DNA of 64,000 nucleotides from Pseudomonadaceae bacterium SI-3 (lineage in GTDB: Bacteria; Pseudomonadota; Gammaproteobacteria; Pseudomonadales; Pseudomonadaceae). The stretch is taken from assembly GCA_004010935.1 (NCBI GenBank), contig CP026511.1, positions 3,968,001 to 4,032,000 on the forward strand, in the 5' to 3' direction. The notes below the pieces were generated by a model. That model did no database searches and was not told where the DNA came from. It saw nothing but the letters and a program-made list of their open reading frames with translations. This document shows positions 28,597 to 37,079 of the stretch, one piece after another (position 1 is the first letter of the stretch; every line of letters starts with the position of its first letter). Position numbers and translations under genes: made by a program.

Positions 28597-28624
28597 CAAG
28601 CAGCGCCTGCCGTCAGGAGGAAAC

Positions 28625-29155
28625 ATGCCGACCGAAAGACCATTACGCCTGTTCTTCGCCCTGGCCTGCCCTTTCGACCTCGCTGAGGCCGTCTGCAACT
28701 GGCGTGACAGCCAAGAGCTAGGGGATCGGCCCGTCGCCCAGGCCAACCTGCACCTGACTCTGGCTTTTCTCGGTAACCAGCCCGCGGCCTCCGTCGAGGG
28801 CTTGAAGCAGCTTGCGGCAAAGGTGCGCGTCGATGCCTTTGCGCTGCGGCTCGATCAGTTGCGGACGATCGGCAAGGATTTCGCCTGCCTGATGCCCAGC
28901 CAGAGCCCGTCGCCGCTGAACCAACTGGTCGAGCAGCTGCACGCGGGGCTGTCCACACACGGCGTCATGCTCGACGCCCGGCCATTTCTGCCACACGTCA
29001 CGCTTTCACGCCAGGTTCACGCCTTGCCGGATATCACCCCACCAGCATTCCATTGGCCGGTGCACCACTTCGGTCTCTATTGCTCAGAAAACACCTCATC
29101 GGGTGTTCATTACAGCGAACTGGCGAGCTGGCCTTTGGCGGCCCCCGGTCGCTGA
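28625..29155 (+). CDS. thpR: RNA 2',3'-cyclic phosphodiesterase (2H family)
   Basis: A 176-residue 2H-phosphoesterase (LigT/ThpR). It carries both HxTx catalytic motifs, HLTLAFLG at the start and HVTLSR near the end. The family opens 2',3'-cyclic phosphates on RNA and can ligate tRNA halves. ATG 28625 is set by a strong AGGAGG 4 bases upstream. Confidence 0.92.
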   Translation: MPTERPLRLFFALACPFDLAEAVCNWRDSQELGDRPVAQANLHLTLAFLGNQPAASVEGLKQLAAKVRVDAFALRLDQLRTIGKDFACLMPSQSPSPLNQLVEQLHAGLSTHGVMLDARPFLPHVTLSRQVHALPDITPPAFHWPVHHFGLYCSENTSSGVHYSELASWPLAAPGR

Positions 29156-29246
29156 TCGGGTAACAGCGCCGCCCTTGCTTCCGAATCGGCTCGCCCCCAC
29201 TTAACATGCACGCCTCATTTCGCATGCGCCCATTCCGAGAATTCCA

Positions 29247-30116
29247 ATGAGCCAGACTCCCTACATCTTTGACGTCACCAGCGCCAATTTCGAGCAGCTG
29301 GTGCTGGAAAACTCCTTTCACAAGCCGGTGCTGGTGGATTTCTGGGCTGAGTGGTGCGCGCCCTGCAAAGCGCTGATGCCGCTGTTGGCGAAGATCACCG
29401 AGGAGTATCAGGGCGAGCTCGTGCTGGCCAAGGTCAACTGCGATATCGAGCAGGACGTGGTTGCGCGTTTCGGTGTGCGCAGCCTGCCAACCGTAGTGCT
29501 GTTCAAGGATGGCCAGCCGGTCGATGGCTTTGCCGGCGCCCAGCCGGAATCTGCGATCCGCGCCATGCTCGAGCCCCACGTGCAGGCGCCTGCTGCGCCG
29601 GAAGCGGACTCGCTGGAAACCGCACAAGCGCTGTTCGTCGAGGGACGCATCGGTGAGGCAGAGGAGCTCCTCAAGCAAGTGCTGGCTGAAGACAACGAGA
29701 ACGCTGTCGCGTTGATCCTCTACGCACGCTGCCTGGCTGAACGTGGCGAGCTCGGCGAAGCTGAGCTGGTGCTCGATGCCGTCAAGGGCGACGAACACAA
29801 GCAGGCCCTGGCTGGCGCCCGCGCGCAGCTGACGTTCCTGCGCCAGGCCAATGACCTGCCCGAGGTTGCCGACCTCAAGAGCCGTTTGGCGCAGAACGCC
29901 GAAGATGACGAGGCGGCTTATCAGTTGGCCATTCAGCAACTGGCGCGTCAGCAGCACGAAGCGGCACTGGACGGACTGTTGAAGCTGTTCGTACGCAATC
30001 GCGGCTACGCCGACGGCCTGCCACACAAGACATTGCTGCAAGTATTCGACCTGCTCGGCAGTGACCACCCGCTAGTCACCACCTACCGCCGCAAGCTGTA
30101 CCAGGCGCTTTATTGA
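29247..30116 (+). CDS. cnoX: Co-chaperone CnoX (thioredoxin-TPR)
   Basis: A 289-residue YbbN/CnoX protein: an N-terminal thioredoxin fold (residues ~1-110, VLVDFWAEWCAPCKAL) and a C-terminal TPR-like helical region of ~170 residues (AQALFVEGRIGEAEELLKQV and repeats). CnoX protects substrates from overoxidation and hands them to GroEL. Here the redox motif is an intact CAPC, whereas E. coli CnoX lacks the first cysteine, so this one should have genuine thiol-redox activity. Monocistronic. Confidence 0.93.
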   Translation: MSQTPYIFDVTSANFEQLVLENSFHKPVLVDFWAEWCAPCKALMPLLAKITEEYQGELVLAKVNCDIEQDVVARFGVRSLPTVVLFKDGQPVDGFAGAQPESAIRAMLEPHVQAPAAPEADSLETAQALFVEGRIGEAEELLKQVLAEDNENAVALILYARCLAERGELGEAELVLDAVKGDEHKQALAGARAQLTFLRQANDLPEVADLKSRLAQNAEDDEAAYQLAIQQLARQQHEAALDGLLKLFVRNRGYADGLPHKTLLQVFDLLGSDHPLVTTYRRKLYQALY

Positions 30117-30249
30117 TGCCTGCGAATGGGGCGAGCCCCGGCCTGCACTGACATCCAAGCGGCGGGTCCCGCCTGACACCACCGTGGATCGGTACAACGT
30201 GAGCCACCGCTAACTGTGCATGCCGATCCGAGGTTGGTTGTTCTCCCGC

Positions 30250-30849
30250 CTAGCCCTCGAGTAACTGGCGCAGTGCCATGCAATCACGGGCGTGCAGCTC
30301 GGTCAGCTCCGGCCAGGGGTTTTCCGGCAGGTTGACCAGCACGCCGCGCGCACCCGCCGCCTTAGCGCATTCCAGATCGAAGCGGTAATCGCCCACCATC
30401 ACCAGTTCGCTGGGTTCGATGCGCCATTTGTCCGCCAGATGCATTAACCCGCCCGGATCGGGTTTCGGCGGCGCTTCGTCACGGCCGAGGATGTCATCGC
30501 TGGCGAAGCAGTCACCCATGCCCACTGCCTGCAGGGTTACCAGCGCCAACTCATGTGCGTTGCGCGTCAACACGCCGAGCTGGCAACCGCGATCGCGCAA
30601 CGTATGCAGGAGTTCACGGGCGCCTGGCGCCGGTGTCGCGGCATAGGCCAGTTCGCGTTCGTGCTCGAGCAACCAGGCGCGCTTGCCCGCGGCCTCTTCA
30701 GCCGGCAGCGCGGCGAGGTGATGGAGGATGTCGTCGTCTTCGGGAATATCCAGGGCTCGCTTGATCGCCGGGAAGTCGTGCACGGCAAGCGTTAGGGTGC
30801 CGTCCATGTCGAATACCCAGTGCCGCGCATCGGCCAGGCTCACTTCCAA
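30250..30849 (-). CDS. HAD-superfamily hydrolase
   Basis: A 199-residue HAD-IA phosphatase. Motif I is FDMDGTLT with nucleophile and acid/base aspartates; motif II is LTRN; motif III and IV are visible as KPDPGGL and MVGDYRFDLECAKAAG. A small alpha-helical cap lies after motif I. Similar to phosphoglycolate-phosphatase-like proteins, though the substrate cannot be told. It overlaps tesB by 10 bases and is probably co-transcribed with it. Confidence 0.9.
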   Translation of the reverse strand: MEVSLADARHWVFDMDGTLTLAVHDFPAIKRALDIPEDDDILHHLAALPAEEAAGKRAWLLEHERELAYAATPAPGARELLHTLRDRGCQLGVLTRNAHELALVTLQAVGMGDCFASDDILGRDEAPPKPDPGGLMHLADKWRIEPSELVMVGDYRFDLECAKAAGARGVLVNLPENPWPELTELHARDCMALRQLLEG

Positions 30850-31709
30850 TCCTCACGCACGCGAATCAGGCCTTCCTGCGCTACCGAGGCAACCAGCTGT
30901 CCGGCGCGGTTGAAGATGCTGCCGCGCGCGAAACCACGCGCGTTGCCGGCCCAAGGGCTGTCCATGGAATACAGCAACCACTCGTCGGCGCGCACTTCGC
31001 GATGGAACCAGATGGCATGGTCCAGGCTTGCCAGCTGAATGAACTTGCTCCAAGAGCTGACGCCGTGTGGCTGCAGGGCGGTACCGATAAAGCTGAAGTC
31101 CGAAGCGTAGGCGACCAGATACTTATGCAGCGCCGGGTTGTCCGGCAGCGAGCCATCGGCACGGAACCAGATATGCCGGACCGGCTCGATCGGCTGCGGG
31201 TTGATCGGATCCTGCAGCGTGACCGGGCGGATCTCGATGGGTTTCGGACGGCGCAGCTTTTCTGCCACACGCGCCGGAATCAGCGGCGTCAGTTTGTGCA
31301 ACAGCTCCCATTCGCTGAGCAGGTCCTCGGGACCGACCACGTCGGGCATCGGCAACTGATGCTCGAACCCGGTCTCGTCGGCCTGGAACGACGCGCTGCA
31401 GGTAAAGATGGTCTGCCCTTTCTGGATCGCGCTGACCCGGCGCGTGGTGAAACTGCCACCGTCGCGCACGCGGTCAACGTCATAGACCACCGGCTGGTGG
31501 GAATCACCAGGCCGCAGGAAGTAGCCGTGCATCGAATGGACGTGACGCTCCGGCGCCACCGTCTGGCTGGCCGCGGACAGCGCCTGACCGACCACCTGGC
31601 CACCGAACAGCTGGGGAAAGCCCAGGTCCTGGCTGGCACCCCGGAAGAGGTTTTCTTCAATTCGCTCCAGCGACAGCAGGTTGACCAGCGTGTCTAGGGT
31701 GTCGCTCAT
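30840..31709 (-). CDS. tesB: Acyl-CoA thioesterase II
   Basis: A 289-residue double-hotdog thioesterase that hydrolyses medium and long acyl-CoAs. Family stretches include LVNLLSLERIEENLFRG, RVHSMHGYFLRPG-like HVHSMHGYFLRPGDSHQPVVY, and the C-terminal ASLDHAIWFHREVRADEWLLY that carries the catalytic Asp. The last residues GLIRVREDWK match TesB ends. It is the first gene of a two-gene leftward unit with the HAD hydrolase. Confidence 0.95.
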   Translation of the reverse strand: MSDTLDTLVNLLSLERIEENLFRGASQDLGFPQLFGGQVVGQALSAASQTVAPERHVHSMHGYFLRPGDSHQPVVYDVDRVRDGGSFTTRRVSAIQKGQTIFTCSASFQADETGFEHQLPMPDVVGPEDLLSEWELLHKLTPLIPARVAEKLRRPKPIEIRPVTLQDPINPQPIEPVRHIWFRADGSLPDNPALHKYLVAYASDFSFIGTALQPHGVSSWSKFIQLASLDHAIWFHREVRADEWLLYSMDSPWAGNARGFARGSIFNRAGQLVASVAQEGLIRVREDWK

Positions 31710-31755
31710 GGTGTAGTTCCTTTATGTATTCGAGGCACGAGGCAGGCGCGCAATG

Positions 31756-32367
31756 TTACGGATTCCGCAGAAGCGGCTCCACTGGTTGCGATTGTCGGCG
31801 AAGCGCTACCCAATCATCCCGCGTGATTCGGTACAGCGAATGAGGCCGCAGCGGATGCCCTTCGGAAATCATCGGATGGTCAAAGTCACCCGCTGGTTCA
31901 TGCCGCATGCCCAACGCCTGCATCAACCCCAGCGAAGGCTCGTTGATCGCCGCGGTGTAGGCCACCACCTCCGGAAGCTGCAACCGCTCGAAGCCGCACG
32001 CCAGCGATGCCTCTGCCGCTTCGCGCGCGAAGCCTTGTCCCCAATGCTCATGGGCGAGCCGCCAGCCGATTTCCACCGCTGGGCAGAACGGCAGCTGCAA
32101 ACGGCTCCAGGCCAGCCCTGCCATACCGATGAATTGCCCATCGCTTTTGAGCTCTAGCGCCCAGAACCCGAAGCCGAACCGCGCGAAATGGATCCGGCAG
32201 CGCGCCATCGCCGCCGCGCATTCGTCGCGCGACAGCAACTCGGGGAAGTAGCGCATCACCAGCGGGTCGCTGCACAGCTCGGCCAGTGCATCGAGATCGT
32301 CATCACGCCAGGCACGCAGACGCAAGCGCGGTGTTTCCAGTTCAATACGTTCCATCGGTTCGTCCAT
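31756..32367 (-). CDS. GNAT acetyltransferase (RimJ/RimL type)
   Basis: A 203-residue acetyltransferase beginning MDEPMERIELETPRLRLRAW, which is the standard RimJ/RimL opening. It has EIGWRLAHEHWGQGFAREAAE, in which the acetyl-CoA loop HWGQGFA occurs, and TAAINEPSLGLMQALGMRHE. ATG 32367 is preferred because GGAAAC precedes it and the conserved fold starts at once. The acceptor is unknown. It diverges from the deacetylase gene at 32435. Confidence 0.86.
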   Translation of the reverse strand: MDEPMERIELETPRLRLRAWRDDDLDALAELCSDPLVMRYFPELLSRDECAAAMARCRIHFARFGFGFWALELKSDGQFIGMAGLAWSRLQLPFCPAVEIGWRLAHEHWGQGFAREAAEASLACGFERLQLPEVVAYTAAINEPSLGLMQALGMRHEPAGDFDHPMISEGHPLRPHSLYRITRDDWVALRRQSQPVEPLLRNP

Positions 32368-32434
32368 TCTGTTTCCTTGAAGACTTCGGTAACGGCTCTG
32401 CATACTCGCGGTTGACCTCAACGGGCCCGATTCG

Positions 32435-33355
32435 ATGTCCCTGCCGTTGGTATTTCACGACGATTACAGCCCCGCTCTGCCGCCGGGACACCGCTTCCCC
32501 ATGGAGAAGTTCCGCCTGCTGCGCGACCATCTCGTTGATTGCGGTTTGACCACGGATGCGGCGCTGTTGCGTCCCGAACTCTGCCCACCCGATATGCTGG
32601 CGCTCGCACATGACCGTAACTACGTCGAGCGCTACTGCACCGGCGACATGAGCCGCGACGAACTGCGCCGCCTGGGCCTGCCCTGGAGCCCACAACTGGC
32701 GAAACGCACCGTACGCGCAGTTGGCGGCTCGCTGCTGGCCGCAGACCTTGCATTGCAGCACGGCCTGGCCTGTCACCTGGCGGGTGGCACCCACCATGCC
32801 CATCACGATCATGCCTCCGGCTTCTGCATATTCAACGACCTGGCCATCATCGCCCTTTCGCTGCTTGAGAGTGGCCGTGTCGGTCGTGTGCTGATCTTCG
32901 ATTGCGATGTGCATCAGGGCGACGGCACTGCCCGAATTCTCGAGCAGGTACCGGATGCCGTCACTGTGTCACTGCATTGCGAAAAGAATTTCCCGACGCG
33001 CAAGGCCCGCAGCGATTGGGACATCGGTTTGGCGCCAGGCCTTGGCGATGCGGATTACCTGAAGGTCGTCGACGATACGCTCAGCTACCTGCTGCCGCTG
33101 TATCAGCCGGATCTGGTCATCTATGACGCCGGCGTCGATGTGCACCGTGATGACGCGCTGGGTCTGCTTGAGCTCAGCGACGAAGGCCTGGCCATGCGCG
33201 ACAGCGCCGTGATCGAACACTGTCTGGGGCGAGACATTCCGGTGGTTGGCGTGATCGGCGGCGGCTACGACAAGGACCGCGCCCTGCTCGCACGGCGCCA
33301 TGCGCAGCTGCACATCAGCGCCGCGAAGGCCTGGCAGCGACACGGCCTGGGCTGA
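32435..33355 (+). CDS. Histone-deacetylase-family protein
   Basis: A 306-residue zinc amidohydrolase of the HDAC/acetoin-utilisation/APAH superfamily. Active-site elements are GGTHHAHHDHASGFCIFNDLA (tandem histidines) and zinc ligands in DCDVHQGDGTA plus YDAGVDVHRDD. Bacterial members deacetylate small molecules or proteins. Its divergent neighbour is a GNAT acetyltransferase only 67 bases away, which invites, but does not prove, an acetylation/deacetylation pair. Confidence 0.9.
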   Translation: MSLPLVFHDDYSPALPPGHRFPMEKFRLLRDHLVDCGLTTDAALLRPELCPPDMLALAHDRNYVERYCTGDMSRDELRRLGLPWSPQLAKRTVRAVGGSLLAADLALQHGLACHLAGGTHHAHHDHASGFCIFNDLAIIALSLLESGRVGRVLIFDCDVHQGDGTARILEQVPDAVTVSLHCEKNFPTRKARSDWDIGLAPGLGDADYLKVVDDTLSYLLPLYQPDLVIYDAGVDVHRDDALGLLELSDEGLAMRDSAVIEHCLGRDIPVVGVIGGGYDKDRALLARRHAQLHISAAKAWQRHGLG

Positions 33356-33495
33356 CACCACTGGTCACAACGACGGCCGCAGCGCGGAACTTCAACCGGC
33401 AACGAAACCCTCACTTCTATGTGTGGCTGACCCATGCAGCACGCCTAAGCCGCTGTTTGCGAGCACTAAATGACCATAACAACGAGTATTCACCG

Positions 33496-34494
33496 ATGCT
33501 CGAAACCGATCACACCACCACCGCCTACCCCAACGGCCGGAGCCATTTCTTGAAGCACACCTCCTGGAGCGCTGTGTTTGCAGGTATCGCTTTGGCACTT
33601 GTGGTTTCACTACTGCTGCACTTGCTTGGCACGGCCATCGGCGCTTCCACAATCGACCCTGCAACTGAACACAATCCCGTTGCGGGCCTCGGCATGGGCG
33701 CGATTATCTGGATGGTGCTTGCCGGTGTCATATCACTGGCCATCGGCGGCTACATCGCGGGTCGTATGGCGCCCCGTCACGGCATGTTGCACGGCTTGTT
33801 GGTGTGGGCAGTCACGACGCTGGCCACGGTGTATCTGATTGCCAGCCTGGTCGGTTCGGCTGTCTCGGGCACAGCCAGCGTGGCGGGCTCGACTTTGCAA
33901 GCGGTTGGCTCCAGTGTTGCATCCATGGCGCCAGCCATCGGCGGTGAGATCAAGCAGCAGGTCAAGCAGGCTGACATCAATCTCGATCTGAGCAATATCG
34001 AGGCTGAAATCAAGAAGGCACTGCGCCAGACCGGCAAGCCGCAACTGGCCCCGCAGAACCTTGAGCAAGACGTACAACAGGTTCAGCAGCAGGCTCAGAA
34101 TCGCGCCGAGCAAGCCCAGCAGAATCCTCAGCAGGCCGACGAGCAGATATCGCAACTAATCGACCGCATTCAGCAGAAAGGTGAGGAAGCTCTGAATGCC
34201 GCCGACCGTGAAGCGATGGTCAACCTGATACAGGAGCGCGGCAACATGAGCCAGCAGGAAGCCGAGCAGATGGTCAGCCAGATCGAGCAGCAGTATCAGG
34301 AAGCCTATGTGAAGTTTAAAGAGCTGCAGGCCCAGGCCGAGCAGAAGGCCCGTGAAGTCGCCGGCCAGGCGGCCAAGCGTGTATCGCAAGCCAGCTGGGC
34401 TTTGCTGATCACGATGTTGATCACTGGCGCCGTTGCCGGGTTCGCCGGCATGTTCGGCTATCGCCGTCAGCCCAAACAGTCCGACGCGGTTTAA
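33496..34494 (+). CDS. Membrane protein with long Gln-rich coiled coil
   Basis: A 332-residue protein not matched to a named family. Three hydrophobic helices occupy about residues 20-145 with Gly-rich faces (GGYIAGRMAPRHGMLHG resembles TIGR04086/YrzE-type membrane segments). A ~170-residue soluble part is very rich in Gln, Glu, Ala (QQVQQQAQNRAEQAQQNPQQ) and predicted coiled coil; then a final helix (LLITMLITGAVAGFAGMFGY) and a short basic tail. The two ends would hold the coiled coil on one membrane face. Function unknown; envelope organisation is a guess. Strong hairpin terminator follows. Confidence 0.75.
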   Translation: MLETDHTTTAYPNGRSHFLKHTSWSAVFAGIALALVVSLLLHLLGTAIGASTIDPATEHNPVAGLGMGAIIWMVLAGVISLAIGGYIAGRMAPRHGMLHGLLVWAVTTLATVYLIASLVGSAVSGTASVAGSTLQAVGSSVASMAPAIGGEIKQQVKQADINLDLSNIEAEIKKALRQTGKPQLAPQNLEQDVQQVQQQAQNRAEQAQQNPQQADEQISQLIDRIQQKGEEALNAADREAMVNLIQERGNMSQQEAEQMVSQIEQQYQEAYVKFKELQAQAEQKAREVAGQAAKRVSQASWALLITMLITGAVAGFAGMFGYRRQPKQSDAV

Positions 34495-34503
34495 CAGCCT
34501 GCA

Positions 34504-34533
34504 CCCCGGCGCACCCTGCGCCGGGGATTCTCT
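34504..34533 (+). terminator. Terminator after coiled-coil membrane protein gene
   Basis: CCCCGGCGCA and TGCGCCGGGG form a perfect 10-bp stem with a 3-base loop 9 bases after the stop codon, followed by a modestly T-rich ATTCTCTT. Confidence 0.7.
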
Positions 34534-34627
34534 TACTCCGCACCGCGCCCCGCTCTCTCCAACGTCGCTGCAAACTTCCCATCGCGAGCCGCTAGAATGG
34601 CCGCCCCTGAACCACGGCGACGTTCCA

Positions 34628-35869
34628 ATGCGTACCCCAAAATCTCGCGTCGCGATCATTGGCGGCGGCCCCGCCGGGCTGATGGCTGCCGAAGTGCTGA
34701 GCCAGGCGGGCGTTGCCGTCGATCTCTATGACGCCATGCCCTCGGTCGGTCGCAAATTCCTGCTGGCCGGCGTCGGCGGGATGAACATCACCCATTCCGA
34801 GGCCTTCGAGCCATTTGTGACGCGCTATCGCGAGCGTGCCGCCGAACTGCGCCCGCTGCTGGACGTCTTCAACCCCGAGGCCCTGCGCGAATGGATTCAC
34901 GGGCTGGGCATCGACACCTTCGTTGGCAGTTCCGGACGAGTGTTTCCCTCGGACATGAAGGCTGCACCGCTGCTGCGCGCCTGGCTGCGCCGCCTGCGTG
35001 ACGCGGGCGTGCAAATCCATACGCGCCATCGCTGGCTGGGTTGGAACACCGACGGCAGCTTGCGTCTGCTTGCGCCGTCGGGTGAGATCAGTGTCGACGC
35101 CGACGCGGTGCTATTCGCGTTGGGTGGTGGCAGCTGGGCACGCCTGGGCTCCGACGGTGCCTGGGTCCCTGTGCTGGAACGCCGCGGCATTGCAGTCAAC
35201 GCGCTGCGGCCCGCCAACTGCGGCTTCGAAGTGGCAGGCTGGAGTTCGCACCTGCAGGAAAAATTCGCTGGCGCGCCGCTGAAAACCGTCAGCCTCGGTC
35301 TCGCCGAGTGCGCGCCACGCAAGGGTGAGTTCGTGGTCACCGCCACCGGCATCGAGGGCAGCCTGGTGTATGCGTTGTCCGCCGAGATCCGCCAGGCGAT
35401 CGAGCAGAACGGTAGCGCCACAGTCACGCTGGACCTGCTACCCGATCATTCGCTGGAGAGGATCATTCGCGCCTTGGCCAAACCGCGCGGCTCGCAGTCC
35501 ATGGCCAAGCACCTCAAGCGTCAACTCGGTCTTGATGGCGTCAAGGCAGCGTTGTTGCGGGAACTCGCGCCCGCTGACGCCTTCGATGACCCGCAGCGTT
35601 TAGCGAACGCGATCAAGGCCCTGCCCATCGAGTTACTGCGCCCCCGCCCGCTGGACGAAGCCATCAGCAGTGCCGGCGGCGTGCCGTTCGAGGTGCTGGA
35701 CGACGGACTGATGCTGCGACAGGTGCCAGGCGTGTTCTGCGCAGGAGAAATGCTGGATTGGGAAGCCCCCACCGGGGGCTACCTGCTGACCGGCTGTTTC
35801 GCCAGTGGTCGAGCGGCAGCGGTGGGCATGCTGCGCTGGTTGGGGATTGCTAGCCCGCCCAGTGCCTGA
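34628..35869 (+). CDS. HI0933-type NAD(P)/FAD-dependent oxidoreductase
   Basis: A 413-residue flavoprotein of the YhiN/HI0933 family (TIGR03862 type). It has an N-terminal dinucleotide-binding GGGPAGLMAAE, the family phrase GVGGMNITHSE, LFALGGGSWARLGSDG, and a C-terminal GEMLDWEAPTGGYLLTGCFASGRAA that closes the FAD site. The biochemical role is not well established. ATG 34628 begins right before the Rossmann strand; upstream in-frame sequence lacks a ribosome site. Confidence 0.9.
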   Translation: MRTPKSRVAIIGGGPAGLMAAEVLSQAGVAVDLYDAMPSVGRKFLLAGVGGMNITHSEAFEPFVTRYRERAAELRPLLDVFNPEALREWIHGLGIDTFVGSSGRVFPSDMKAAPLLRAWLRRLRDAGVQIHTRHRWLGWNTDGSLRLLAPSGEISVDADAVLFALGGGSWARLGSDGAWVPVLERRGIAVNALRPANCGFEVAGWSSHLQEKFAGAPLKTVSLGLAECAPRKGEFVVTATGIEGSLVYALSAEIRQAIEQNGSATVTLDLLPDHSLERIIRALAKPRGSQSMAKHLKRQLGLDGVKAALLRELAPADAFDDPQRLANAIKALPIELLRPRPLDEAISSAGGVPFEVLDDGLMLRQVPGVFCAGEMLDWEAPTGGYLLTGCFASGRAAAVGMLRWLGIASPPSA

Positions 35870-35884
35870 CGAGACGGCGCTCGC

Positions 35885-36196
35885 TTAAGCCAGATGCCTG
35901 AACAGCGCGACCGTGATGATTCCAGCTGCGATTGCCGGCAATGGCTTTTTCAGCAGCAGCATGGTCACCGCAGTCGCGAGGAAAGCCAGCCGGGCACCGT
36001 TGTCGCCCGTAACCGCCATGGGCGTCAGCAGGGCAACCAACACCGAACCGGACATGGCGCTGATGAACTGCTCGGTTCGGCGGCTGATGGGCACGAACGA
36101 CATCGCAAACACACCACCCCAACGGGTCACCAGGGTGACCACCGCCATGATCAGAATGACGATCAGCGTGCCGGATCCCACCGTTTCCAGCGTCAT
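35885..36196 (-). CDS. azlD: AzlD branched-chain amino acid exporter subunit
   Basis: A 103-residue membrane protein with about four short helices and the AzlD-type sequence VTLVTRWGGVFAMSFVPISRR. It partners with AzlC to export branched-chain amino acids or analogues (LIV-E family). ATG 36196 overlaps the azlC stop codon (ATGA), so the two are coupled. Confidence 0.9.
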   Translation of the reverse strand: MTLETVGSGTLIVILIMAVVTLVTRWGGVFAMSFVPISRRTEQFISAMSGSVLVALLTPMAVTGDNGARLAFLATAVTMLLLKKPLPAIAAGIITVALFRHLA

Positions 36197-36903
36197 GTCG
36201 GTTTCTCCATCCACAGCGCGCCCAACAGACCACCGGCAAGCGCCCCGACCACCACATGGCTATTGGCGGGCAGATACCAGTACGCCAACATCGAGGCGCC
36301 ACCCGCGACGATCCAGATCACACTCATCCGCAGATCTTTCTTGCCGCCGACGACCATCGCCAGGAGGAAACAGCCCATGACCATGTCCAACCCCCAGCTG
36401 ACCGGATCGTGGATGGCGCTGCCGAAATAAAGCCCCAGCCAAGTGCCCAACACCCAGAACGTCCAGAGCGCCAGACCACCGCCGAACAAGATGCCTAACC
36501 CCGGCCTGCCGAGACTGAACGCCTGCATGGACATGGCCCAGTTGGCATCCGAAACAACGAGCATCACCGCGTAGCGCTTCGCCGGCGGCAGGTGCTGCAG
36601 ATAGGGGTATAGCGTCGCGCCCATCAGCAGGTGCCGCGCATTGACAGCAAACACCGTGACCACCAGCGGAACGACCGGAACATGCGTGCCCCAGAGTTCC
36701 AACGAGGCGAATTGCGAGGCGCCAGCGAAGACCAGCGCGCTCATCATCAGGATCGAATAGTCGTTCAGCCCCGCCTGCGTCGCGGCCAAGCCAAAGGCCA
36801 GCCCAAACACCACAACGAATAGCGAGATCGGCGTCAATTGCCTGAACCCGGCCCATACATCAGCTCGGCTAAGCGAGTGAAGCTCCGCTTGCGCGTGTGC
36901 CAA
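36193..36903 (-). CDS. azlC: AzlC-family exporter, large subunit
   Basis: A 236-residue AzlC/YgaZ membrane protein: LTPISLFVVVFGLAFGLAA, LVFAGASQFASLELW, VNARHLLMGATLYPYL and DANWAMSM are all diagnostic. With AzlD it exports branched-chain amino acids. No ATG suits the N-terminus; TTG 36903 is proposed because AGGAGA lies 9 bases before it, giving MAHAQAELHS. Longer in-frame starts would add unconserved sequence. Confidence 0.9.
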   Translation of the reverse strand: MAHAQAELHSLSRADVWAGFRQLTPISLFVVVFGLAFGLAATQAGLNDYSILMMSALVFAGASQFASLELWGTHVPVVPLVVTVFAVNARHLLMGATLYPYLQHLPPAKRYAVMLVVSDANWAMSMQAFSLGRPGLGILFGGGLALWTFWVLGTWLGLYFGSAIHDPVSWGLDMVMGCFLLAMVVGGKKDLRMSVIWIVAGGASMLAYWYLPANSHVVVGALAGGLLGALWMEKPT

Positions 36904-37079
36904 AAGCGATCTCTCCTGTGCTGTCTTGCATGTATGAAAAACCAAAGCCTCAGGCCTTCTCAATCTGACGCCCGGCGTCACGAGCAATCAGGCAAACCGG
37001 CGTTCATCCATTGTTGCCATCTCAATGCGACAAACACGCAACCTGCTGACACGCCCGCACGGCGCGCCACCGGCCTCGG

